Shown one piece after another: positions 1 to 9,280 of a DNA stretch of 64,000 nt (position 1 is the stretch's first letter; every line of letters begins with the position of its first letter). This stretch comes from Psychrobacter sp. Pi2-1. Lineage in GTDB: Bacteria; Pseudomonadota; Gammaproteobacteria; Pseudomonadales; Moraxellaceae. The DNA lies in contig NZ_CAJHBO010000001.1 in NCBI RefSeq assembly GCF_904846645.1, positions 464,560 through 528,559 of the forward strand. The letters are read 5' to 3'. Below the pieces are notes generated by a model. The model was not told the origin of the DNA, searched no databases, and was given only the letters and a program-made list of their open reading frames with translations. The position numbers and the translations under genes are program-made.

Positions 1-924
1 GACATAACCGAGCGAAAACTTACTATCAGGCAAAAACTCTTCTGAGACAAATAACTGGTCGATAACTTCTGGCATACCTTGATATATATGGGTATAGGCA
101 ACATCTTTCATCCAGCCATATCGTGCCTGAATCCGAGCAGCATCAAAAAGTGCAACATCACGCATACTTTTATCGTAATTAACCTCCCCAGTTTCTGTCA
201 TCAACTGAGTAGTCACGCTACCTGTGACATCATTCATATCGCCCAATAGAATCAATGGTTCACGGGTATGTTGCAATCGCTCTATGATAGACATACGGAT
301 AGAGGCCGCTTCTGCCGCGCGCATACATAAACTACGAAGCTTGGCGCGAACTCGAATATTTGGATCGTCCATGTCTTCTAATAGGTCACCATTTTCGTCG
401 CGTAAGAAAAAAGCACGTTTGCTTTTTAGATGCGCTGTAATAATTGTAATGGGCTGCCCGTAGGCGTCAACACGTAACACTAATGGAGGACGATTGAAGC
501 GTTGATAAGGACCGATATCAGGTACATCAATAATGGCTTTTGGTGCTATATTTTCTAGCAAACTGGTTTCTAACTGCTCAAATCTGCTGATAATACCGAC
601 AGCAGGTGTATTCTGTGCACCCATGCCTTTGGTGTATATACTCGTGCTATCATTACTTGCAAGTGGAATGACCGCATGCTCGGGCTTGAAACCTAGTGAA
701 ATAGCCAGTGCCTCTAATGCATTACTATCCCAAACCTCTTGTACTGCGATAATGTCAGCATGCGCTTTAGCCAATAAATCTGTAAGACCTCGCAGCTTAT
801 GTTCGTAGGTTTTATCATTATAAGCTGGCGCATTTTCATAATAAGTTCGATTAGGGTTCGCAAAGTTCAGCAAGTTTGCCGTTGCGATATAGAACTGTTT
901 ATTGCCTTCAGTGTTATTACTCAT
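1..924 (-). CDS. Endonuclease/exonuclease/phosphatase family protein (3' end outside window)
   Basis: The reading frame runs open for 308 codons from an ATG at 924 to the window edge, so the C-terminus is missing. The start follows a GGGGA ribosome site. The fold is that of metal-dependent phosphodiesterases of the exonuclease III/DNase I superfamily: an N-terminal strand with ATANLLNF (residues 14-21), the metal-binding glutamate in AVQEVW (60-65), the LGDMND motif near residue 226 (catalytic Asp and Asn), and DQLFVS near residue 290. No signal peptide is visible, so it is probably cytoplasmic. The true substrate (DNA, phospholipid or other phosphodiester) cannot be told from the sequence. 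The closing motif with the catalytic His would lie beyond base 1. Confidence 0.85.
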   Translation of the reverse strand, partial: MSNNTEGNKQFYIATANLLNFANPNRTYYENAPAYNDKTYEHKLRGLTDLLAKAHADIIAVQEVWDSNALEALAISLGFKPEHAVIPLASNDSTSIYTKGMGAQNTPAVGIISRFEQLETSLLENIAPKAIIDVPDIGPYQRFNRPPLVLRVDAYGQPITIITAHLKSKRAFFLRDENGDLLEDMDDPNIRVRAKLRSLCMRAAEAASIRMSIIERLQHTREPLILLGDMNDVTGSVTTQLMTETGEVNYDKSMRDVALFDAARIQARYGWMKDVAYTHIYQGMPEVIDQLFVSEEFLPDSKFSLGYV

Positions 925-996
925 ATATTCCCCATCGTTCTCATTATTATAGTACATAATATTCACGTATGTGTATACGCTGCAAATTTTATGCCT

Positions 997-1028
997 AAAA
1001 AAACTCCCAAAGTTAAGCCTTGGAAGTT
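997..1028 (-). terminator. Rho-independent terminator for the glycine-zipper gene
   Basis: On the minus strand an 11-bp stem (plus-strand arms 1002-1012 and 1018-1028, two G-U pairs) closes a 5-nt loop and is followed by seven U residues (the A run at 997-1003). It lies about 160 bases past the stop of the 1191-1703 gene. Confidence 0.6.
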
Positions 1029-1190
1029 TTAAAATAGCATAAATGTTGATAAGTAGATTTACTAATAGAACTAGACATACAATTAATCTATTTTAGGTAA
1101 TGGTATAGCAACCTCTAATGTTAGCTAATTACTAAATGCATTGGTCGCCAAGATGTTTGCCTAACCATTCTATTAGTTACCTAAAATTTC

Positions 1191-1703
1191 TTATGATACG
1201 CGGTTCCATGCATCACGTGATGCTTGACGCGCTTCGTTCCATTCCATACGAGACTCACCTTTTACTTCGTGCCATGAACGCTCTAAATCTGCTTCATGAT
1301 CTTCAAAACGAGCATCTACTGGATAACGAGCACGGTTCGCATAACCGACTGCATATGCTGGATGTAAGTCACGGTCGAAATCGTATTCTTCTCTATGATA
1401 ATCTGCATTTGCATACTCTGCACGCCAGTACGCTTCTTCGTGAGTTGGGTCAATGGCTTCAGCTGCTGCATGACCTGCACCGCCACCAACGATAGCACCA
1501 ATAGCACCACCAATTAGCGTACCTAGCGGACCTGCCATTGTACCGATAGCTGCACCTGCTGCTGCACCGCCTACACCGCCAATACCTGTACCTACTGGAT
1601 GCGAGCCTGGCTCACCGGTAATGATGTCTGCGTTTAAATCTTCTTTTGTCTCTTTTGACATATGTTTTACTTCACTGCGATCGATAGCATCATGGTTACT
1701 CAT
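1191..1703 (-). CDS. Glycine-zipper domain protein, function unknown
   Basis: A 170-residue protein. Residues ~38-82 are rich in Gly and Ala with GxxxG spacing (for example GGVGGAAAGAAIG), the pattern of glycine-zipper membrane-associated segments. The N-terminal 35 residues and the C-terminal ~85 residues are charged and hydrophilic; the C-terminal part is rich in Glu, Arg, Trp and Tyr (YWRAEYANADYHREEYDF). There is no signal peptide or lipobox, so the zipper may insert directly in a membrane or drive oligomerisation. It stands alone, with its own terminator and an AT-rich upstream region of about 250 bases. I recognise similar uncharacterised proteins in Moraxellaceae but know no function; a stress-related role would be a guess. 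Confidence 0.8.
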   Translation of the reverse strand: MSNHDAIDRSEVKHMSKETKEDLNADIITGEPGSHPVGTGIGGVGGAAAGAAIGTMAGPLGTLIGGAIGAIVGGGAGHAAAEAIDPTHEEAYWRAEYANADYHREEYDFDRDLHPAYAVGYANRARYPVDARFEDHEADLERSWHEVKGESRMEWNEARQASRDAWNRVS

Positions 1704-1950
1704 AGTATTGTCCTTAAATTATTTATTATTTATTGAATTATTTATTTGCTAATTATTAGCGGTCTTACTAAATCCAATTGAAGTATAGAAATTTATAGGT
1801 AAGGACAGATAGGCCGATTATGTAAACTGTGTCCGTATTGCGATTATCTTGCGTTACAGCCTGTATCTTTATCACATTTGTGTACGGCAGCCTCATACTT
1901 TGAGTAATTATAAATGTACGATCACAATAAATTTACTAATTAAATCAATC

Positions 1951-3561
1951 TTATAACGGCATTAGAGACCTTTTGATAGCCTGTTGCCATTTAGCAAGAT
2001 GTCGCTCACGAGTATCAGCCGACATACTTGGTTCAAACACCCGCTCTACTTGCCATGAGGCTTTCATGGTCGATTCGTCATATAGCCCAGTCTTTAAACC
2101 TGCGAGGAGTGCTGCGCCCTTTGCCGTAATCTCTGTATCTCTAGGACGTAATACCGGAACACCCAACAAATCTGCTTGGAACTGCATGAGTAAATCATTA
2201 TTTGCAGCACCACCATCCACTCTAAGCTCAGTCAAAGGATGAGGACTGTCCTTTTGCATAGCGATAAGCACATCATAGGTTTGATAAGCAACGGCCTCCA
2301 ATGCAGCGCGTGCAATATGTGCCTTAGTAGTACCGCGGCTCATACCAGTGATGCTAGCGCTAATATCCGAACGCCAATAAGGTGCGCCTAGTCCAGTAAA
2401 AGCAGGTAATAGAACAACATCTTCGCTACTGTCCACTTGACGGGCTAAGTCTTCAACATCACTACTTTGTTGAATCATACCCAAATTATCACGCAGCCAT
2501 TGAACGATAGCCCCTGCCATAAAGACACTGCCCTCTAAGGCATAAGTGACTTCCTTTTTGGGCGGTTGTAGCATGCGTTTGCCTGACTGTACAATTTGAT
2601 CAAATGACAAATTGTCTGGACGAATTGGTGACGTTTTACGTTGCCACGCGATGGTGGTTAGCAGCTTATGCTCACTCAGTTTTGGCTGTTGGCCAATATT
2701 CATTAGCATAAAGCAGCCTGTACCATAAGTGTTTTTGGCCATGCCTGCATCAAGACAACCTTGTCCAAAGAGCGCTGCTTGCTGATCACCCAATACCGCT
2801 TGAATGGGTATTTGCTTTGCAAACAGGCCTTTTTTGGTTTTGCCAAAATCGCCGTCGGACGGTAGTACTTTAGGCAATATATGCATAGGTATAGCAAAAC
2901 GGTCACAAAGTGTCTCTGACCATGCCAGCTTATGGATATCAAATAGCAATGTACGAGAAGCATTGGTCACATCAATGACATGTTCACCGCCTGTGAGCTT
3001 ATAAATCAGCCAACTATCAATCGTGCCGACCGCTATCTCACCTCTGCTGGCTCGTACACTCAGCTTCGGGTTGTTTTCGAGTAACCAAGCAATCTTACTG
3101 GCACTAAAATACGGATCTAAACGCAGACCTGTAATACGCTGTACTTCATGTGCCATATTGACACTATCAATGCTCTGATGCACAGGGTCATTCATGCTAT
3201 TGGTAGCGCTTTCAGCAGCAAGCGTCTTACAGTAATTTGCGGTACGCCTGTCTTGCCAAATGATGGCAGGAGCCAGTGGCTTGCCAGTTTGCTTATCCCA
3301 CATCACAATCGACTCACGCTGATTGGTAATCGCGATACTGGTAACGTCAGTGGCAAGCAACCCTGCCCGATTAATAACATCATGTGCACAGCTAATCTGA
3401 GTTTGCCAGATCTGCTGTGCATCTTGTTCAACGAATCCAGCTCTTGGTGTTTGCAGCGTCGTTGGCTGTTGTACCATTTTGATAGGACGCGCATGATCAT
3501 CGTACAATATCGCTCGACTCGATGTGGTCCCTTGATCCAACGCTAAAATATACCCTGCCAT
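1951..3561 (-). CDS. glpK: Glycerol kinase
   Basis: Catalyses ATP-dependent phosphorylation of glycerol to sn-glycerol 3-phosphate, the entry step for glycerol use. It is a FGGY-family kinase: N-terminal phosphate loop LALDQGTTSSRA (6-17), NQRES (80-84), the second-domain GDQQAALFGQ (258-267) and YGTGCFMLMN (279-288). At 536 residues it is longer than the ~500 usual for the family. The extra length is mostly an insertion at about residues 305-337, between LLTTIA and VTYALEGSVF, where the E. coli enzyme has a short loop. The start is preceded by AGAGGA. No glpF, glpD or regulator is adjacent, so the rest of glycerol metabolism must be elsewhere. Confidence 0.96.
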   Translation of the reverse strand: MAGYILALDQGTTSSRAILYDDHARPIKMVQQPTTLQTPRAGFVEQDAQQIWQTQISCAHDVINRAGLLATDVTSIAITNQRESIVMWDKQTGKPLAPAIIWQDRRTANYCKTLAAESATNSMNDPVHQSIDSVNMAHEVQRITGLRLDPYFSASKIAWLLENNPKLSVRASRGEIAVGTIDSWLIYKLTGGEHVIDVTNASRTLLFDIHKLAWSETLCDRFAIPMHILPKVLPSDGDFGKTKKGLFAKQIPIQAVLGDQQAALFGQGCLDAGMAKNTYGTGCFMLMNIGQQPKLSEHKLLTTIAWQRKTSPIRPDNLSFDQIVQSGKRMLQPPKKEVTYALEGSVFMAGAIVQWLRDNLGMIQQSSDVEDLARQVDSSEDVVLLPAFTGLGAPYWRSDISASITGMSRGTTKAHIARAALEAVAYQTYDVLIAMQKDSPHPLTELRVDGGAANNDLLMQFQADLLGVPVLRPRDTEITAKGAALLAGLKTGLYDESTMKASWQVERVFEPSMSADTRERHLAKWQQAIKRSLMPL

Positions 3562-4090
3562 GACACATCCTCTGCTAATATTGTTTATTCTGTTTGATAG
3601 CCATTTAGTGACTATTCATTGACTGATTGACTGATTGACTGATGCTTATTGAGCATTTTCTATTTGTTAATTACTGCCTAAATTTTTCATAATGAGATTA
3701 AAAACAAAATCTAACTAAAAATAAATTGCTTGAATTGAAAACGTCTTGTTGGCTATGTTGTTACTTATAAACAGATATTTAAAAATTAAATCAATCCTCT
3801 ATCATACCGCTACTGGTCGCACAATAGAAAACGGCAAAATACTGAGCATTGACCCGTCACCATTGTGGCTCTACAGTGTACCTCTTATGACGAATGACCG
3901 CTTTTTAGCACTTTTAATATAGACGTATTTTTATATTAGAATATGAATGATTTATTTAAGCATCATTCTTTCGCTAGCTAGCAAATAGTCTATAATAGTT
4001 CAGCAACTTTATATCCTGAGCAATGAAACCTATCGGTGCTGTTCCTTATTTTATAATACCTTACATTCTAATTAATGGCTTATGTGACTT
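3562..4090. other. Intergenic region between glpK and the export cluster
   Basis: This AT-rich stretch separates divergent genes, so it should hold promoters for both. I see a TATAAT at 3991-3996, about 95 bases before the TolC-like start, but no good -35 box; it follows a GCTAGCTAGC palindrome at 3973-3982. An 8-bp tandem repeat lies at 3618-3641. I see no open reading frame worth calling. Confidence 0.5.
3618..3641. repeat. Short tandem repeat, three copies of ATTGACTG
   Basis: Three exact 8-bp units lie about 57 bases upstream of the glpK start codon, in its probable leader or promoter. An 8-bp unit outside coding sequence can vary in copy number by slippage without a frame effect; any effect on glpK expression is speculation. 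Confidence 0.75.
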
Positions 4091-5749
4091 ATGAAATTCA
4101 TTTTATCAGCGCTACCGACTGCTATGATGACAGCTGCAGTCATGAGCGTGCCTGTCATGACTTACGCGAGCACTGACACTGACAGTATAGAAGTGTCAGA
4201 TGATGTTACACCAGTGGCTGTGACACAAATCATAGATGCTGATAGTCCAACTGATAATGATAAACCAGCTGTAGCGCCTTTTCATACAGTACCAAACCCT
4301 AATAAGGCTAAATCGCAGGCACTGTCTATGCTTGTGGACCCTATTACACATAAAACAGTCGATAACAGCTACGCACTAGACGTCTCAAGCTTTTTGAGCT
4401 TAGAGCAAGCGCAAAAGCTGCTGGTACAAGTATCACCTAAAATTGCTGCCAATCAAGCAGCGATTGCTGCCAGCGAATACCAAACTGACGCACTCAGAAC
4501 CATCGACAATCCGCTCGTATTTGCTCGAGTATCTGCCAGTGCCTATCATTTAGATGAGGATATAGATTTATCTTCTCTCAGAAGCGGTATCGTGAACGAA
4601 GTAAACAATGGCGTAGATAACATAGTCCCTCCTACGGCAGACCTACCAGACTTTGGTGAGCTGGTCGGTGAGCGTATTCCCGACTCCTATAAGCTCAAGC
4701 GCTCAGGCTCTACGTCGGGTGCAGGTCTTGGAGTCGTTTGGCCTATTTATACTGCTGGGCGCACAGACGCACTGACTGGCGCCTCGGATGCACGTACGCA
4801 AGAAGCGATGGCTGATAGCGTACTGGATAAAAATGAGCTTTATAATACGTTGATTGAGCGTTATTTTAAGGCACAGTTAGCGATTATCGCTGCTTACTTA
4901 CGAGAAGACGCTTACGATACATTGCAGCAAACCGACCATATGGCCGAGCGTCTGTTTGAAGAAGGTTTTATCTCACGTGTCGATAGACTAGAAGCACAGT
5001 CTGCGCTTGCGGATGCCAAGAGTGAATCCGTCAATGCCAATAATGATGCGCGCCTAGCTATGATTGCGCTACAGCGTCTACTACGTACCGACTACCGTAT
5101 CAAACCAACCACGCCTTTGTTTGTCTCTAGTCGCCCTCTACCAGATGTGAGCTACTTTCAGGACTTGGCACTAAATAACCATCCTGGACTGCAAAAAGTT
5201 GCAGCCAAGCGGGCACAGGCTCAGCAGTTACATGCGCTATCAGATACAGGCTACAAGCCTACGGTATTACTATACGGTTATGGTCAGGTAGAGAAAGATC
5301 CAAGCTGGGTCGCTGGTATATCTGCCAGTTGGAAACTATGGGGCGGACTCGATAAAGCCGCATCACTAGCATCTAGTAATGCCAAAATTCGTCAGGCCGA
5401 CCTCTCTGAGATTGAAGTCAGTGACAATTTATTGCTACTGGTAGAAAAAAACTGGCACGATGTCAATAATGCTCAATCACGCTATCAGGCATTGCAAAGC
5501 AATGTTGATTTGGCAGCAGAAGTATTACGACTACGACGCTTAGGATTACAAGAAGGTGTAAATACCACGGTTGACGTGGTGCAAGCGCAGACGCAATCGC
5601 TTAAGGCACGTACCGAGCAAGCACAAGCTGCTAATGACTATGTACAGTCACTGGCTGCCCTTATGCAAAGCTGCGGTACACCACTTGCTTTTAATGCTTA
5701 TCTGAATGCCGCTGACATTCAATTGCCTACTTTATATACTGAAAAATGA
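4091..5749 (+). CDS. TolC-family outer membrane efflux protein
   Basis: A 552-residue outer membrane channel component of a tripartite export system. The N-terminus (residues 1-27, ending in an AxA-like MTYAS) is a Sec signal peptide, followed by a ~65-residue acidic, low-complexity linker before the first TolC repeat. Long alpha-helical stretches rich in Ala, Gln, Glu and Leu, such as LEAQSALADAKSESVNAN and VVQAQTQSLKARTEQAQAAN, are the two halves of the periplasmic barrel. The order with the following adaptor and permeases shows it is the exit duct for that system. No ribosome site is obvious before the ATG at 4091. The substrate cannot be inferred. Confidence 0.9.
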   Translation: MKFILSALPTAMMTAAVMSVPVMTYASTDTDSIEVSDDVTPVAVTQIIDADSPTDNDKPAVAPFHTVPNPNKAKSQALSMLVDPITHKTVDNSYALDVSSFLSLEQAQKLLVQVSPKIAANQAAIAASEYQTDALRTIDNPLVFARVSASAYHLDEDIDLSSLRSGIVNEVNNGVDNIVPPTADLPDFGELVGERIPDSYKLKRSGSTSGAGLGVVWPIYTAGRTDALTGASDARTQEAMADSVLDKNELYNTLIERYFKAQLAIIAAYLREDAYDTLQQTDHMAERLFEEGFISRVDRLEAQSALADAKSESVNANNDARLAMIALQRLLRTDYRIKPTTPLFVSSRPLPDVSYFQDLALNNHPGLQKVAAKRAQAQQLHALSDTGYKPTVLLYGYGQVEKDPSWVAGISASWKLWGGLDKAASLASSNAKIRQADLSEIEVSDNLLLLVEKNWHDVNNAQSRYQALQSNVDLAAEVLRLRRLGLQEGVNTTVDVVQAQTQSLKARTEQAQAANDYVQSLAALMQSCGTPLAFNAYLNAADIQLPTLYTEK

Positions 5750-5851
5750 TATAACGTGAGCAGCCATAAGTCATGATGATAAAGGCTTTGTATTACTCTG
5801 AAATCGACATCGAAAATACTATTACCAACCCTATTACGAACAGCTGCTTTT

Positions 5852-6718
5852 ATGAAAAAATTGACCTCTACATCGATAAAAAACTGGCTACAGACGTTAC
5901 TAGAAACGTGGCGTATTGCCAATAATTCTAACGTTTGGGCGCATTGCGCAAGCGTAGGTTTCTTTGGATTCTTATCAATTTTTCCAGTGATGGCTGTGTT
6001 TGTACTGCTTTATGGTCTTGCGTTTTCTCCTGCCGAGATGCAAGAGCAAATCTCGCTTTTGAGTCAATTTATACCTGATACAGTATATGAAGTGCTTAAC
6101 TCCCGTCTGAGCGAGTTGGTTTCTACGACTACGTCTGCTCTGACTTTCAGCCTGCTTATATCGTCCTTGCTCGCACTTTATGCGGGCTCTAAAGGTATCA
6201 AGTCTTTAATTATTCTTATCAACCTTGCGTTTCATATCACTCAGGAGCGTAGTTTTGTACAAAGCACGATCCGCGCAGTTGGCTTAACCTTTGCAGCAGT
6301 AATCGTATTGATTATCGCAGTCTCCTCTATCGCGATTATCCCTTTGGGAGCCGCCTACTTCCCTTTCCCTCAGATAGCTAAGACGATTGCGCTTTGGAGC
6401 AGGTGGCCAATATTGACAAGTATCATATTCTTAAGCTTTTTGGGCCTTTATCGTCTAGCCCCAAATCGTGATGCCGTCGCCCTCAAAAAATTAATGCCAG
6501 GCGCTGCGCTGGCAACGGTTTTATGGATTATATTGTCCATCTTGTTTTCAATTTATGTGCAAAATTTTAATAACTATAGTGCTGAGTTTGGCGCGCTTTC
6601 AGCTGCTGTGGTCATTATGCTGTGGCTATATTATTCAGCATTTATCGTTGCTCTTGGTGCTATTTTTAATTCTGAAACTATAGACAACGCCAAACCTTAT
6701 GCGTTTCGAGTGTACTAG
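5852..6718 (+). CDS. YihY/BrkB-family inner membrane protein
   Basis: A 288-residue membrane protein of the YihY/BrkB (UPF0761) family. About six hydrophobic segments are visible, starting at residue ~33 after a short N-terminal amphipathic region (WAHCASVGFFGFLSIFPV is the typical first segment). The family motif around YAGSKGIKSLIILINLAF and the LWLYYSAFIVALGAIFN C-terminal segment fit well. It lies between the TolC-like and HlyD-like genes on the same strand (gaps 102 and 48 bases) and is probably co-transcribed. YihY proteins are not established efflux components, so its place here is either coincidental or marks an accessory role. No strong ribosome site precedes the ATG. Confidence 0.88.
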   Translation: MKKLTSTSIKNWLQTLLETWRIANNSNVWAHCASVGFFGFLSIFPVMAVFVLLYGLAFSPAEMQEQISLLSQFIPDTVYEVLNSRLSELVSTTTSALTFSLLISSLLALYAGSKGIKSLIILINLAFHITQERSFVQSTIRAVGLTFAAVIVLIIAVSSIAIIPLGAAYFPFPQIAKTIALWSRWPILTSIIFLSFLGLYRLAPNRDAVALKKLMPGAALATVLWIILSILFSIYVQNFNNYSAEFGALSAAVVIMLWLYYSAFIVALGAIFNSETIDNAKPYAFRVY

Positions 6719-6766
6719 TAATAAACCCTTTATTTTCAACTTTGTTGCTTTAGGAATCTCATTGTC

Positions 6767-7966
6767 ATGACAGAATTACCACGCGAATCAGACGACTCAA
6801 ATAAATCAGCTGATGCAAGCGAGTCAGTGACCTCTCAAGATACACACAATTCAGTCGATCCTGTAGAAGACGTGTCTGATATTGAACCAGAGCAACCGAC
6901 ACCTGCTTATAATCGTGACGCCTCTAAAACTGACAAATCTGCGCGTATAAAAAAAGCATTACTTGCACTACTCATACTGATTGTCCTTGGTACGATTGCG
7001 TACGGCTTATACAAAAGTAACGCGCATAGCGAGCCAGAAGTTATTACGCTACAAGGGCAAATGCAGATGCAGCAAACGCCGATCGCTGCAAAAGTGCCAG
7101 GGCGTATTGCCCAGATTATGGTAACAGAGGGTGATACGGTAACAACAGGTCAGCAACTGGTTGAGATGGATTCGCCTGAGATTAATGCCAAGATTAATCA
7201 AGCACGTGCTGGTAAGCAAATCGCGCAAAGCCAATTAGACAAAGCAGAAAATGGGGCGCGCCCGCAAGAAATCGCCCAAGCAAAAGCTGCTTGGCAAGCC
7301 AATAAAGCCGCGTCTGACTTGGCAGAAAATACCTATCAGCGTGTCAATCGCCTTTACGAAGAAGGTTTGATGGCGCGACAAAAGCGCGATGAGGCGTATG
7401 CTCAATATCTTGCTACTCAAGACCAAACCGAAGCAGCCCGCTTGCAGTATGATCTGGCGTTAGAAGGCGCACGTACTGAAGATAAGTCAGCGGCCACTGC
7501 ACAAGTCGCACAGGTCGATGCAAAGCTCGATGAAGCGCTAGTAGCAAAAGAGGAAGCGAACCTAAGAAGTCCTATCGCTGGTATCGTTGATAATGTCATT
7601 GTGAGTGCTGGAGAAGTCATCGGGCAAGGGGTTCCGCTCCTGACGTTGGTAGATACCAATGACCAATGGGTAGTACTTAACGTCACTGAGTCTTATTTAA
7701 ATCAATTTGCTATTGGTCAGACATTTACCGGTACTATCCCAGCGCTGTCATCAGCGGATAAGCCTTATAAAAAACAGTTTACCGTCTATGCGACATCGAC
7801 CTTATCAGACTTTGCCACTTGGCGTCCGACCAATAACGATGATGGTTTTGATGTGCGTACTTTTGAGGTAAAGGCACGACCATCTAAGCCTGATGCTCGT
7901 ATCCGCTCAGGTATGAGTGTGGTCGTACGTATCAACCCTACTCCTGTCAATCAGAACCAAGAGTAA
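6767..7966 (+). CDS. HlyD/EmrA-like periplasmic adaptor protein
   Basis: A 399-residue membrane fusion protein linking an inner membrane transporter to a TolC channel. A ~60-residue acidic, probably cytoplasmic N-terminus is followed by one transmembrane segment (~63-81), a first lipoyl half (~95-135, TPIAAKVPGRIAQIMVTEGD), an alpha-hairpin (~140-245, with two similar Ala/Gln/Glu-rich helices), the second lipoyl half (LRSPIAGIVDNVIVSAGEVI) and a beta-barrel domain. It ends three bases before the first permease gene, so translation is likely coupled. It should form a tripartite pump with the upstream TolC-like protein and the two downstream permeases. Confidence 0.92.
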   Translation: MTELPRESDDSNKSADASESVTSQDTHNSVDPVEDVSDIEPEQPTPAYNRDASKTDKSARIKKALLALLILIVLGTIAYGLYKSNAHSEPEVITLQGQMQMQQTPIAAKVPGRIAQIMVTEGDTVTTGQQLVEMDSPEINAKINQARAGKQIAQSQLDKAENGARPQEIAQAKAAWQANKAASDLAENTYQRVNRLYEEGLMARQKRDEAYAQYLATQDQTEAARLQYDLALEGARTEDKSAATAQVAQVDAKLDEALVAKEEANLRSPIAGIVDNVIVSAGEVIGQGVPLLTLVDTNDQWVVLNVTESYLNQFAIGQTFTGTIPALSSADKPYKKQFTVYATSTLSDFATWRPTNNDDGFDVRTFEVKARPSKPDARIRSGMSVVVRINPTPVNQNQE

Positions 7967-7969
7967 GCC

Positions 7970-9280
7970 ATGCACTTGACTAAGTTAAGTGAGGCTTTTT
8001 TACGCAGTGCAGCCTACGAGCGCCGTTTTTTGACAAAAAACCATTGGGACTTTAGCATGGTGGTATGGATACCACTGGCAACGGTGCTGCTAATATGGTG
8101 GATATTTTCACAGACTCAAATTACCGATTTGCCTATCGGAGTCATCGATCAAGACAATAGCGCTGTTGCCAATACTGCCGTCCGTTACTTAGAGGCCAGT
8201 CCTACTTTGACGGTCAGACAGCTGTATTACTCCCAAGCGGATGCAGAGGCTGCGATTTTACAGCGCGATATTTACGCTGTTGTCATTATCCCAGAAGACT
8301 TTTCTCGTAATATCTTATCGAGCCAGCCTGCTCCATTGACTTTACAAGTCAATGCACAGTACGGTACGCACTCTGGTATTATTCAGGCAGGTGTCCAAGC
8401 GGTCGCTAGTACATTATCTGCAGGTGTAGAGATCAAACGTTTGGTCAAACAAGGCGTAGCGCCATCACAAGCGATGACGGCTTATGCGCCTATCAGTGTG
8501 CAGCGTATTAGCTTATTCAATGCTGCGACCAATTATCAGCAGTTTTTGGCATCGACTGTCATACCTGCCTTATTACATATATTGGCGATGGTCATTGGCG
8601 CAACTACGATTGGCCGCGAGTTACGTGATAAGAATATCGGTCGCTGGTACCGTTTTATTGATACAGGCAAACCTAGTCTAACTTTATCTAAAACTTCAAA
8701 AACGTCATCTTCGCTATCAACCAAACAAGATAGCAGCAATAACAAAGCATCATCTTCAAGCGCAAAAGTGCCCAATTCGTTCAGCCTATCAGTTTTGGTA
8801 TTTGGTCTATTGGGTAAATACTTTTGGCCAATATTAGCATATAGCTTGTGGTCGGCGTTGATATTGTGGCTGGCAACGTCCAATCAGAATATAAATATTA
8901 CGTCGCTCGTTGCAGTCTATGCTGGGTTTTTGTGCCTAATGGTATTGTCGTTTTGGCTAGGTGCTATATTTACTTTGAATTCTTTTTCATTACGTATGGG
9001 TCTATCGACTACTGGATTTATTTCAGCACCTTCTTACGCCTTTGCCGGTGTTACTTTTCCATATATTGCGATTAGTGATAGCGCGCAATATTGGTCAAAT
9101 GCCCTACCGCTAACGCATTATCTCAAACTCCATATTGCACAGTTACAAATGCAAGCACCGATCGCCATCTCTCTACCTATCGTCTATGGCCTTATGCTTG
9201 CGGCCATAATAGCGCTAATACTTGCGGCACTATTAACCAAACGCGCATTGGCGCATCCTGAACGTTGGGGAGCACGCTAA
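7970..9280 (+). CDS. ABC-2 type transporter permease (first of two)
   Basis: A 436-residue permease of the ABC2_membrane_3/YhhJ type. One transmembrane segment lies near residues 32-48, then a large extracytoplasmic domain (LPIGVIDQDNSAVANTAVRY, typical of the family), then five C-terminal transmembrane segments. Between the second and third segments, at residues ~234-271, there is a hydrophilic insertion with about 14 serines in 38 residues that the sister protein lacks. It starts three bases after the adaptor gene and overlaps the next gene by one base. No ATP-binding subunit is encoded nearby, so energy coupling is unexplained. Confidence 0.9.
   Translation: MHLTKLSEAFLRSAAYERRFLTKNHWDFSMVVWIPLATVLLIWWIFSQTQITDLPIGVIDQDNSAVANTAVRYLEASPTLTVRQLYYSQADAEAAILQRDIYAVVIIPEDFSRNILSSQPAPLTLQVNAQYGTHSGIIQAGVQAVASTLSAGVEIKRLVKQGVAPSQAMTAYAPISVQRISLFNAATNYQQFLASTVIPALLHILAMVIGATTIGRELRDKNIGRWYRFIDTGKPSLTLSKTSKTSSSLSTKQDSSNNKASSSSAKVPNSFSLSVLVFGLLGKYFWPILAYSLWSALILWLATSNQNINITSLVAVYAGFLCLMVLSFWLGAIFTLNSFSLRMGLSTTGFISAPSYAFAGVTFPYIAISDSAQYWSNALPLTHYLKLHIAQLQMQAPIAISLPIVYGLMLAAIIALILAALLTKRALAHPERWGAR

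Noticed and set aside
1136..1495. Plus-strand frame of ~119 codons, His/Leu-rich
   Set aside because: Lies wholly antisense to the glycine-zipper gene, whose codon pattern and terminator are much better supported.
3618..3641. Tandem ATTGACTG units as a possible CRISPR or iteron array
   Set aside because: Only three 8-bp units with no spacers and no nearby cas or replication genes; treated as a simple tandem repeat.
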